64,000 nt of DNA from the NCBI RefSeq assembly GCF_022601715.1, contig NZ_JAKVIM010000002.1:1-64000 (forward strand), written 5' to 3'. Source of the DNA: Acinetobacter zhairuonensis (GTDB lineage Bacteria > Pseudomonadota > Gammaproteobacteria > Pseudomonadales > Moraxellaceae). Made by a program: the position numbers and the translations under genes. The notes under the pieces are model-generated. The model had not been told where the DNA came from and ran no database searches. It saw only the letters and a program-made list of their open reading frames with translations. Shown here in pieces: positions 56,223 to 64,000 of this stretch. Position 1 is the first letter of the stretch; each line of letters begins with the position of its first letter.

Positions 56223-57044
56223 ATGCAAAATAATACGTCAAAAACAGCATGGGTTACGGGTGGTAGTAGCGGTATTGGTCTTGAACTGACTAAGCGCCTA
56301 CTCCAAGACAACTATCAAGTCTGTATATTTGCCCACGCGGGTATTGAACAAGCTGTAAAAGAACTTCACAAATTGTCTCCTAAAGTTGCTGGCTTCGAAA
56401 TTGATGTCCAAAATGAAAGCACCATGGACGAAAAATTTGCGGAAGCAGCAGCAGTATTCGGTACTCCAGATTTATTAATTAATTCAGCAGGTATTGTTAT
56501 TGCGAAATCTTTTGAAGATATGACATCAGAAGAATATTCGCGTCAAATTAATATTAACCTGATCGGTAGTCGTAACGTGGCACGTTCTGCTCTACCATAT
56601 TTACAAAAAACAGCTAAACAAGGTAAGCGACCTAAGCTTGTCTTGATCGCTTCTGCTGCGGGTCTGGTTGGTTGCTATGGTTATACAGGTTACTGCTCAT
56701 CTAAATTTGGTGTGGTCGGATTAGCAGAAGTATTGCGTATGGAACTTCGTAGTCAAAAAATTGATGTGGCTGTGGTTTGTCCACCAGAAATTGAAACTGC
56801 TATGGTGCTTGATGAACGTAAAAATGGCTCCCCAATCACAGCTGCCTTAAAGCAAATTGGTGGTAGTATGCCTGTTGAAAAAGCATGTAAAGAAATTTAC
56901 CAAGGCATTTTCTCTAAAAACTTCGTCATTATTCCTGGCACTCAAGCACGTATTCTGGCAAAACTTTCACGCGTATTACCAGATACTTACCGTAGTCAAA
57001 TTGATAAAAAACTTGATCAAATTCTTGAAAGATTTGCATCTTAA
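56223..57044 (+). CDS. Short-chain dehydrogenase, second tandem copy
   Basis: 273 residues from ATG 56223, whose leader AAGGATAATGAG mirrors that of the first copy; an upstream ATG at 56172 is unsupported. It is collinear with the first copy throughout, differing mainly by conservative changes (ASKFGV to SSKFGV, EVDTPLV to EIETAMV). The catalytic Ser, Tyr and Lys are kept, so both copies should be active. Clear tandem duplication with possible specialisation. Confidence 0.86.
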   Translation: MQNNTSKTAWVTGGSSGIGLELTKRLLQDNYQVCIFAHAGIEQAVKELHKLSPKVAGFEIDVQNESTMDEKFAEAAAVFGTPDLLINSAGIVIAKSFEDMTSEEYSRQININLIGSRNVARSALPYLQKTAKQGKRPKLVLIASAAGLVGCYGYTGYCSSKFGVVGLAEVLRMELRSQKIDVAVVCPPEIETAMVLDERKNGSPITAALKQIGGSMPVEKACKEIYQGIFSKNFVIIPGTQARILAKLSRVLPDTYRSQIDKKLDQILERFAS

Positions 57045-57064
57045 GCAGTACTTTAAAATTAATA

Positions 57065-57096
57065 AAAAACCGAATGCGATGCATTCGGTTTTTTTA
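57065..57096. terminator. Bidirectional terminator between SDR and marC
   Basis: AAAAAACCGAATGC / GCATTCGGTTTTTT hairpin between convergent genes. Confidence 0.9.
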
Positions 57097-57109
57097 GTTT
57101 TTAAATAAA

Positions 57110-57724
57110 TTACATCTCTGCAATCACACCTAAAATACCGGTAATAATCATATCAATTGCAATGGTACCAATCAGTAACGCAGATAATCGCCCTACTATA
57201 TCGACATAACGGTCAATATATTTGGCATGCTTATATCTGAGATGATCATGAGAGTATTTCATCAAAATCATTAAGCTACAGGTTAGTGCCAAGGTGAGGA
57301 AAATCACCAGCGCTGCCCCACCTATCGGTAAAGACATGCCTGTGACCACAGCAGCACTAATGGTGCCTGGACCAATCATAAAAGGCATGGCAATAGTACC
57401 TGCTAAATGTTCGGGTGCGCCACGCATCTCACCAATGGTGTCTGCCCCTTGAAACACATAACGATAACCAATCACCAAGAAAATCAGTCCACCAAATATT
57501 TGAAATGCCTCAAACCGTACATTCAAATATTTGCTGAAAATGGTTTCGCCACCCCATGCAAACAACATAAATACCACATAAGCAATTAAACAACCTTGAA
57601 TGAAGGCTTTATTAAACACTTTGGCTTCTGAATTACGAATCATGCCAATCATGTAAATGCTCATTAAAAATGGATTGAGCAATGAAAAGAACAACGCAAA
57701 AGCATGTAAGTATGATGTATACAT
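57110..57724 (-). CDS. MarC-family membrane protein
   Basis: 204 residues and six membrane helices. SLLNPFLMSIYMIGM, FLVIGYRYVFQGAD and TIAMPFMIGPGTISAAVV are the MarC/UPF0056 signatures. Function is not established in this family. It lies 12 nt after betT on the same strand, so it is probably co-transcribed with it. Confidence 0.87.
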   Translation of the reverse strand: MYTSYLHAFALFFSLLNPFLMSIYMIGMIRNSEAKVFNKAFIQGCLIAYVVFMLFAWGGETIFSKYLNVRFEAFQIFGGLIFLVIGYRYVFQGADTIGEMRGAPEHLAGTIAMPFMIGPGTISAAVVTGMSLPIGGAALVIFLTLALTCSLMILMKYSHDHLRYKHAKYIDRYVDIVGRLSALLIGTIAIDMIITGILGVIAEM

Positions 57725-57736
57725 GGTTTCCCCCGA

Positions 57737-59797
57737 TTAGCCTTGTGGGTCTGGAAATAAAGGGCGATTTCCAGGACTGATTCGGTTTATATGCAAGAAG
57801 GTCATATGCCGTTCGTATCTGTCCAGAATATCATTAATGACTTGCTCTTTGGTGTAACCGACCAAATCATTGCCTTGAGAGCCTTCGTAAAGATAGGTTT
57901 CCAAACGGAAATAAAAACGCTTACCCAACTTACCGCGTTCACTAAATGTGGGTGCGATATAACGTACAGGCCAGATTTGATAAACAAAGTTCTGCTCTTC
58001 TTCCAAATGAATAATCAGGTCTAAATGATATAAAGTTGGATCTTGCTCTAAAGCACTTTCCTGAACGTCAATATTCACGCCCCTTTTTTGCATTTCTTCT
58101 GCGACAGCCATCACCGCAGGTCGGCAAATTTCATCCAGCATACGTTTGGTGTCGGTGGTTCCGGGGTGATGCATCACCCGTGATAAGCGTTTTTTCCAGT
58201 TTAGAATATCGACATTACCAGCCACAGGTGCTGCATTCAAACTGCTACTGGCTTGTCGATAATCTTCAAGTCTTAAAGATTTATACAAACCTGCCATCAC
58301 TAAGAACATGACAAAACTAAAAGGTAATCCCATGATAATGGTGGCATTTTGCAATGCTGTAATCCCATTGGTCATTAACATTGCCAAGGTCAATAGCCCA
58401 ATTGCAATTGCCCAAAATACACTGAGCCAGCGCGGTGCATCATGGTCGACATTGGTAAATTGCGTAGTGAAATTTCCCAAGACCAATGCGCCTGAATCGG
58501 CTGAAGTGACATAAAATAACAGCCCCGTAATGGTCGCCACCCCTGCAATAAAGGGGAACCATGGATATTGTGCGAGTAAGTCATAGAAACCGTGTGCTGG
58601 ATTAGCAATGACGGTTTGAGCCAATGCCAGATTTCCATCAAAAATCACATTATGTAATGCACTATTTCCGAAAATTGACAGCCACGTTAAGGTGAAAAAT
58701 AGCGGGATAATTAATGTGCCACTGACGAATTCACGGATGGTACGTCCACGTGAAATACGGGCAAGAAATAGCCCCACAAATGGTGACCAAGCCACCCACC
58801 AAGCCCAGAAAAACAACGTCCAACTGTTCATCCATTCCTTGGGTTGCTGAAATGCAAAACTTTCCAAGGTCATACTTGGGAACCGACTAATATAATCGCC
58901 AATATTTTGCACAAAGGTATTGAGCAAAAATTCTGTATTGCCGAGGAATAAAATAAACAGCATCAAACCCACGGAGACATAAATATTGACTTCCGAGAGT
59001 ATGCGAAGACCTTTATTTACGCCCGAAGTCACCGAAATAATCGTCATGACCACGGCAACGCCAATTAAGGCTGCCTGCATCCAGAGATTTTCGGGTAAAT
59101 CGAACAACACATGTAAACCATAATTCAGCTGTACCACGCCAATACCACAAGTGGTGGCAATACCGAAAATAGTACCGATGACAGCGGCAGTATCCACACT
59201 ATGTCCAATCGGACCATGAATTTTTTGACCAAAAATCGGATAAAGCGCGGAACGGATGGTAAGTGGCAAATTATAGCGATAACTGAAATATCCCAGCGCC
59301 ATGCCAATCAAGGCGTACATGCACCATCCAGTCAGACCATAATGAAATAAAGTCCAGACCATACTCTGGCGTGCAGCTTCAAAAGTTTGCCCCTCACCTA
59401 CAGGTGGATGCATATAATGGGATAAAGGTTCAGCGACCGAGAAGAACATCAAGTCAATGCCGATCCCTGCTGAAAACAGCATGGCAGACCAACTGAGTAA
59501 ACTAAATTCGGGTTTGGAATGCTTGGGTCCGAGCTTAATATCGCCATAGCGTGAACAGGCAATAAAAATCACAAACACCATATACAGTGTGGCAGCCAGT
59601 AAATAGTACCAACTGAATGTAGAACTGACCCAAGCCAAAACTGCATTTAAAGTTTGATTGGCAAAGTCATTAAATAAAATGGTGGTAATAGAAAAAATTA
59701 AAATAATGAGAGCTGAAATATAAAAGACCACACCATTTAAACGGTCTTTTGGCGCTAATGTTTGATCATCAACTGCTCTTGGATTATCTGTTGCCAT
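57737..59797 (-). CDS. betT: BCCT-family choline transporter BetT
   Basis: 686 residues. Twelve membrane helices (about 25-510) and the BCCT signature tryptophans in SWTLFFWAWWVAWSPFVGLFLARISRGRT. A long cytoplasmic C-terminal domain (about 530-686; HHPGTTDTKRMLDEICRPAVMAVAEEM) is characteristic of BetT and senses osmotic stress. It imports choline by proton symport. It is divergent from betIBA with a shared operator. Confidence 0.93.
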   Translation of the reverse strand: MATDNPRAVDDQTLAPKDRLNGVVFYISALIILIFSITTILFNDFANQTLNAVLAWVSSTFSWYYLLAATLYMVFVIFIACSRYGDIKLGPKHSKPEFSLLSWSAMLFSAGIGIDLMFFSVAEPLSHYMHPPVGEGQTFEAARQSMVWTLFHYGLTGWCMYALIGMALGYFSYRYNLPLTIRSALYPIFGQKIHGPIGHSVDTAAVIGTIFGIATTCGIGVVQLNYGLHVLFDLPENLWMQAALIGVAVVMTIISVTSGVNKGLRILSEVNIYVSVGLMLFILFLGNTEFLLNTFVQNIGDYISRFPSMTLESFAFQQPKEWMNSWTLFFWAWWVAWSPFVGLFLARISRGRTIREFVSGTLIIPLFFTLTWLSIFGNSALHNVIFDGNLALAQTVIANPAHGFYDLLAQYPWFPFIAGVATITGLLFYVTSADSGALVLGNFTTQFTNVDHDAPRWLSVFWAIAIGLLTLAMLMTNGITALQNATIIMGLPFSFVMFLVMAGLYKSLRLEDYRQASSSLNAAPVAGNVDILNWKKRLSRVMHHPGTTDTKRMLDEICRPAVMAVAEEMQKRGVNIDVQESALEQDPTLYHLDLIIHLEEEQNFVYQIWPVRYIAPTFSERGKLGKRFYFRLETYLYEGSQGNDLVGYTKEQVINDILDRYERHMTFLHINRISPGNRPLFPDPQG

Positions 59798-60228
59798 ACA
59801 ATCCTCAAGGAAGTAAATATAAGTTGAATATCAATTTTTAAACTTCTCGCTGTCGAGAGCTTAAAAATCGACAGATGCTATACGACAGTACTTTTGTCTC
59901 CGACAAAAATGCTATCTTCGTGTAACCGAATGCTTAGCCAGAATAAAAAGAAGTGTGGCAGTGTAACAAATTCCCTGAATTTGCCCTGCTTATACAACCA
60001 ATTCCAACATGAGAACGACATAAATAAACGGTTCTTCTCCTTAAACTCAATTTTTGTAGCTGCTTTTGGGTGCAATATCCGATGCTCAAAACAGGAACAT
60101 AAAAAAATGCTCATGCTCTTAAACTGCTCCCTAAAAAGCCTACTACAAATCTATCCATCTAATAAATAAGCGGTAAAGCTTAAAAAATTGAACGCGAACT
60201 ATGCAGTACTGCATTCAATTTAAACAAC
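59798..60228. other. betT leader and upstream part of the betT-betI intergenic region
   Basis: AT-rich. Contains only short overlapping ORFs on both strands without ribosome sites, which I regard as chance. No other regulatory motif recognised besides the palindrome that follows. Confidence 0.5.
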
Positions 60229-60274
60229 ATGATACTTTTAATTGATTGAACGTTCAATCAATTAAAAGTATCAT
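60229..60274. promoter_or_regulatory. 46-bp perfect palindrome, BetI operator between betT and betI
   Basis: The left arm ATGATACTTTTAATTGATTG.. is matched base for base by ..CAATCAATTAAAAGTATCAT on the right, centred on GAAC|GTTC at 60251/60252. The inner TTGAACGTTCAA fits the known BetI site of enterobacteria. Located 79 bp before betI in the betT-betI intergenic region, it is the expected choline-responsive repressor site. Its length is well beyond a single TetR-family site. Confidence 0.85.
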
Positions 60275-60352
60275 AAAAAAATGCTATGATGTTTTCCATG
60301 TCAATAATTGAATCTAACACCTTTAAATCTAAGGTAAATTTTCTGGATTATC

Positions 60353-60979
60353 ATGAATAAACGTAGAGTAAAACCTGAGCATGAACGTCGTGAAGAAATC
60401 ATTCGCGCAGCCTATGAAGTCATTTACGAGGTGGGATTATCCAATACCACCATTGCTCAGATTGCAAAAAAAGCTCAACTTTCGACAGGCATCGTGAGCC
60501 ATTATTTTGGCGATAAACAGGGTCTGATAGAAAGTTGTATGCGCCAAATGCTCTTTGTGTTACGTGAAACGGCGGCAACGTATAAAGCCAAAGTTAGCCA
60601 GCCAACGCCAGAAAATTTACTTAAAGCAATTATTGATGCCAACTTTGACATCAGTCAGGTGAATCAAACAGCTATGCGTGTCTGGTTAGATTTCTGGTCT
60701 GCCAGCATGCACATGCCCGATTTAGGTCGCTTGCAGCGAATAAACGACCAGCGTCTTTATTCAAATTTGAAATTTCATTTACTGCAGATGATGCCCAAAG
60801 ATCAAGCCAGCCATGTCGCTAAAGGGCTTGCTGCATTAATTGATGGTCTTTGGTTACGCGGCAGTTTAAGTGGTCATCAAGCATTTGATCGTGACTTGGC
60901 ACGTTCTATTGCATATGACTATGTCGATATGCAACTTCGCTTAATACAACAGATACGGCAGGAACAGCAAAATGAATGA
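60353..60979 (+). CDS. betI: Choline-responsive TetR-family repressor BetI
   Basis: 208 residues. The N-terminal TetR helix-turn-helix includes [28 protein letters not shown]. The ligand domain has [15 protein letters not shown] and [13 protein letters not shown], both BetI signatures. It represses bet genes without choline. First gene of betIBA; its stop overlaps betB by 8 bp. Confidence 0.95.
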   Translation: MNKRRVKPEHERREEIIRAAYEVIYEVGLSNTTIAQIAKKAQLSTGIVSHYFGDKQGLIESCMRQMLFVLRETAATYKAKVSQPTPENLLKAIIDANFDISQVNQTAMRVWLDFWSASMHMPDLGRLQRINDQRLYSNLKFHLLQMMPKDQASHVAKGLAALIDGLWLRGSLSGHQAFDRDLARSIAYDYVDMQLRLIQQIRQEQQNE

Positions 60980-62444
60980 TGCACAATTACATCAATTGTA
61001 TATCCATGGACAGTATGTCAATGCCACCAGTGGTAAAACCTTCGACACAATTAATCCTGCAACAGGTCAAATTATTGCAAGTGTTCAGCAAGCCTCTAAA
61101 ACCGATGTTGATGCTGCGGTAAAAAGCGCCCAACAAGGGCAACAAGTTTGGGCAGCCATGACGGCTGTTGAGCGAGCACGAATTCTGCGTCGTGCCGTTG
61201 ATATTTTACGTGAACGTAATGATGAACTTGCCCGTCTAGAAACCATCGATACAGGTAAAGCCTACAGCGAAACTTCAAGCGTCGACATTGTAACGGGCGC
61301 GGATGTTCTCGAATATTATGCGGGTCTTGCAACCGCGATACAGGGTGAACAAGTGCCCCTTCGTGAAAGTAGTTTTTTCTATACCCGTCGTGAACCTTTG
61401 GGTGTTGTAGCAGGTATTGGGGCATGGAACTACCCGATTCAAATTGCACTGTGGAAGTCTGCACCTGCCTTAGCTGCGGGGAATGCCATGATTTTCAAAC
61501 CCAGTGAAATTACCCCACTGACTGCCTTTAAGTTAGCTGAAATCTATACCGAAGCAGGTCTGCCTGCTGGGGTCTTTAACGTGGTTCAAGGGCTTGGACA
61601 TGAAGTCGGTCAATGGCTGACTGAACATCCTGAAATTGCCAAAATTTCCTTTACCGGTGGTGTGGAAACAGGCAAAAAAGTCATGTCTAGTGCCGCAGCA
61701 TCCAGTTTAAAAGACGTCACTATGGAACTCGGCGGTAAGTCTCCGCTGATTATTTGTGCTGATGCCAACCTCGACCGTGCTGCTGATATTGCAGTCATGG
61801 CAAATTTCTTTAGTTCGGGTCAGGTCTGTACCAATGGTACGCGCGTGTTTATTCCACGCAACATGAAAGCCGAGTTTGGACAGGCTGTAGTAGAACGTGT
61901 TAAACGCATCCGTGTGGGTGACCCAATGTTAGAAGATACCAATTTTGGTCCACTCACCAGTTTTCCGCATATGGAAAAAGTTTTGTCTTATATTGAATTG
62001 GGCAAACAGCAAGGTGCGACACTTTTAATTGGGGGTGAACGAGCGACGTCTGCTGAACTGGCTCAGGGCGCTTATGTCATGCCAACTGTTTTTACAGACT
62101 GTAAAGATGACATGCGGATTGTACAAGATGAAATCTTTGGACCTGTGATGAGCATTTTGGCTTATGACAGCATCGAAGAAGTCATTCAACGTGCGAACAA
62201 TACCCTTTATGGTTTAGCGGCTGGAGTTGTCACACAAGATATCTCGCAAGCTCACCGCATTATCCACCAACTTGAAGCGGGTATCTGCTGGATTAACACT
62301 TGGGGGGAATCTCCTGCCGAAATGCCAGTTGGGGGTTATAAACAATCTGGTGTAGGGCGTGAAAATGGTATTTCCACACTTGAACATTACACTCGCATTA
62401 AATCCGTTCAAGTCGAATTGGGCGAGTATCACAGTATTTTCTGA
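60972..62444 (+). CDS. betB: Betaine aldehyde dehydrogenase
   Basis: 490 residues. [32 protein letters not shown] (cofactor region), catalytic Glu in [11 protein letters not shown] and catalytic Cys in [22 protein letters not shown] and [20 protein letters not shown] near the C-terminus match BetB closely. It oxidises betaine aldehyde to glycine betaine with NAD(P)+. Coupled by overlap to betI and followed by betA. Confidence 0.96.
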   Translation: MNDAQLHQLYIHGQYVNATSGKTFDTINPATGQIIASVQQASKTDVDAAVKSAQQGQQVWAAMTAVERARILRRAVDILRERNDELARLETIDTGKAYSETSSVDIVTGADVLEYYAGLATAIQGEQVPLRESSFFYTRREPLGVVAGIGAWNYPIQIALWKSAPALAAGNAMIFKPSEITPLTAFKLAEIYTEAGLPAGVFNVVQGLGHEVGQWLTEHPEIAKISFTGGVETGKKVMSSAAASSLKDVTMELGGKSPLIICADANLDRAADIAVMANFFSSGQVCTNGTRVFIPRNMKAEFGQAVVERVKRIRVGDPMLEDTNFGPLTSFPHMEKVLSYIELGKQQGATLLIGGERATSAELAQGAYVMPTVFTDCKDDMRIVQDEIFGPVMSILAYDSIEEVIQRANNTLYGLAAGVVTQDISQAHRIIHQLEAGICWINTWGESPAEMPVGGYKQSGVGRENGISTLEHYTRIKSVQVELGEYHSIF

Positions 62445-62550
62445 GTTCTAAATACTAACCTTCATTCTAAATTTCTCTTTTTTACATCCTCAACTCAACA
62501 TGTCGCCACGCTCTATTTGGGCGTGGTACTGCCATAGAACAAGGATCATT

Positions 62551-64000
62551 ATGCATTCTCAACACTACGATTATATTATTATTGGCGCTGGTTCTGCGGG
62601 CAATGTCCTTGCCGCACGCTTAACCGAAGATGCCGATGTCTCTGTTTTATTATTAGAAGCAGGCGGACCTGACTATCGACTCGATTTTCGCACCCAAATG
62701 CCTGCTGCACTGGCTTATCCACTGCAAGGGCGACGTTATAACTGGGCGTACTTAACCGATCCAGAACCGCATATGAATAACCGCCGCATGGAATGTGGTC
62801 GCGGCAAAGGCTTGGGCGGATCTTCGCTGATTAACGGCATGTGTTATATCCGTGGCAATGCCATGGACTTAGAGCAATGGTCGACGTTTAAAGGTTTGGA
62901 AAACTGGAGCTATGCCGACTGTTTGCCTTATTACCGTAAAGCAGAAAGTCGTGACATTGGTGCCAATGATTACCATGGTGATGATGGACCCGTGAGTGTT
63001 GCAACACCTAAAGCCAATAATAATGAACTCTTTCACGCCATGGTAGAAGCTGGCGTGCAAGCAGGTTATCCGCGTACTGATGACTTGAATGGCTATCAGC
63101 AAGAAGGCTTTGGTCCCATGGATCGAACTGTCACGCCCAATGGTCGACGCGCCAGTACAGCGCGCGGATATCTGGATATGGCAAAACAGCGCCCTAATTT
63201 GACCATTATGACGCATGCCACCACCAATAAAATTCTGTTTAGTGGCAAACAAGCAATTGGGGTCGAATATCTTCAAGGCGCAAATCAGCAACAGTTACAT
63301 CAGGTCTATGCCAATAAAGAGGTCTTGCTCTGTGCAGGTGCAATTGCGTCACCGCAAATTTTACAGCGCTCAGGCGTAGGTCAAAGTACCTTCTTAAAAT
63401 CAATGGACATTGATGTGGTTCATGATTTACCTGGTGTCGGGGAAAATTTACAAGACCATCTGGAAATGTACCTGCAATATAAATGTACCCAGCCTGTCTC
63501 GCTCTACCCAGCCTTAAAATGGTATAACCAGCCTGCCATTGGTGCAGAATGGTTATTTAATGGGACTGGAGTGGGTGCCAGTAACCAATTTGAAGCGGGT
63601 GGTTTTATCCGTTCTTCCGATGAATTTGCTTGGCCGAATATTCAATACCATTTCTTACCTGTTGCCATTAACTACAATGGTAGCAATGCAGTCAAAGAAC
63701 ACGGCTTCCAAGCCCACGTGGGTTCAATGCGTTCGCCTTCACGTGGTCGTATCAAGCTGAAATCTAAAGATCCATTTGAACATCCAAGTATTCTGTTTAA
63801 CTACATGTCCACAGAACAAGATTGGCGCGAATTCCGTGATGCCATTCGTATCACACGTGAAATTATGCAACAACCTGCATTAGATCCTTATCGCGGTGAA
63901 GAAATCAGTCCAGGCAAACATCTAAGCAGCGATGTAGAGCTAGATGACTTTGTCCGCAATCATGCTGAAACTGCCTATCACCCTTCTTGTAGTTGTAAAA
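62551..64000 (+). CDS. betA: Choline dehydrogenase, truncated by window edge
   Basis: ATG at 62551 with AAGGATC upstream. 483 codons are visible, with no stop before the window end, so about 70 residues are missing. GMC oxidoreductase: FAD motif [50 protein letters not shown] and, at the end, the active-site region [13 protein letters not shown]. It oxidises choline to betaine aldehyde at the membrane. Completes betIBA. Confidence 0.95.
   Translation, partial: MHSQHYDYIIIGAGSAGNVLAARLTEDADVSVLLLEAGGPDYRLDFRTQMPAALAYPLQGRRYNWAYLTDPEPHMNNRRMECGRGKGLGGSSLINGMCYIRGNAMDLEQWSTFKGLENWSYADCLPYYRKAESRDIGANDYHGDDGPVSVATPKANNNELFHAMVEAGVQAGYPRTDDLNGYQQEGFGPMDRTVTPNGRRASTARGYLDMAKQRPNLTIMTHATTNKILFSGKQAIGVEYLQGANQQQLHQVYANKEVLLCAGAIASPQILQRSGVGQSTFLKSMDIDVVHDLPGVGENLQDHLEMYLQYKCTQPVSLYPALKWYNQPAIGAEWLFNGTGVGASNQFEAGGFIRSSDEFAWPNIQYHFLPVAINYNGSNAVKEHGFQAHVGSMRSPSRGRIKLKSKDPFEHPSILFNYMSTEQDWREFRDAIRITREIMQQPALDPYRGEEISPGKHLSSDVELDDFVRNHAETAYHPSCSCK

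Noticed and set aside
59878..60169. Two overlapping ORFs (78 and 91 codons) in the betT-betI spacer
   Set aside because: Opposite-strand overlap, no ribosome sites, no recognisable protein features.

Overview
The window looks like a chromosomal segment of an Acinetobacter-type gammaproteobacterium (Moraxellaceae). The base composition is AT-rich. The gene set includes a PcaU-type IclR regulator divergent from pcaI, the order prmA - DUF3426 protein - fis - purH - purD, mnmG, dnaE, trmJ-cysE, metQ-N-I, and a betT/betIBA choline locus. Genus is inferred from gene content and order; I cannot fix the species. I saw no rRNA, tRNA, CRISPR array, insertion sequence or phage integrase.

Layout. 1-1.2 kb: start of pcaI and divergent pcaU with its operator. 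1.3-3.5 kb: homocysteine S-methyltransferase and an amino-acid permease. 3.8-5.2 kb: ChrA-like transporter. 5.3-11.3 kb: a nitrogen-scavenging locus made of an ABC importer, a 2-oxoglutarate/Fe(II) oxygenase, an unknown protein, an SMR exporter, a substrate-binding lipoprotein, a NikR-like regulator and an unannotated 43-residue ORF. 11.5-13.5 kb: a lone OLD-type ATPase/TOPRIM gene (candidate phage defence). 13.5-18.7 kb: guanidine-I (ykkC) riboswitch followed by the two carboxyguanidine deiminase subunits and the guanidine/urea carboxylase. 18.9-21.4 kb: MASE2-GGDEF cyclase and an MhpT-like MFS transporter. 21.8-23.6 kb: SIR2-TPR gene (candidate phage defence). 23.6-34.8 kb: mnmG, a small secreted protein, a BASS transporter, prmA, zinc-ribbon protein, fis, purH, purD, AraC regulator. 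35-40 kb: hydroxyacyl-CoA dehydrogenase, metQNI, secreted protein. 40-48.6 kb: dnaE, trmJ, cysE and two lipoproteins. 48.8-57 kb: catabolic cluster with three SDRs (two are tandem duplicates), a MalT/AlkS-like regulator, a cupin and an AlkK-like acyl-CoA ligase. 57-64 kb: marC, betT, betI, betB and most of betA.

The strongest new signal is a regulon tying together the two halves of the 5.3-18.8 kb region. Three promoters, in front of the carboxylase operon, the importer/oxygenase operon and the regulator/binding-protein operon, each carry a sigma-54 (-24/-12) element. Each also carries the same 28-bp dyad GTATTA-N16-TAATAC (one mismatch in the third copy). That geometry is the one known for NikR operators (GTATGA-N16-TCATAC), and the encoded NikR-like protein has lost three of the four nickel ligands. 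My reading is that a NikR paralogue, probably no longer a nickel sensor, co-controls import and oxidation of a nitrogenous compound together with riboswitch-gated guanidine carboxylation under nitrogen-type sigma-54 transcription. The allophanate hydrolase that should complete the pathway is not in the window; an OLD-family gene lies where one might expect it.
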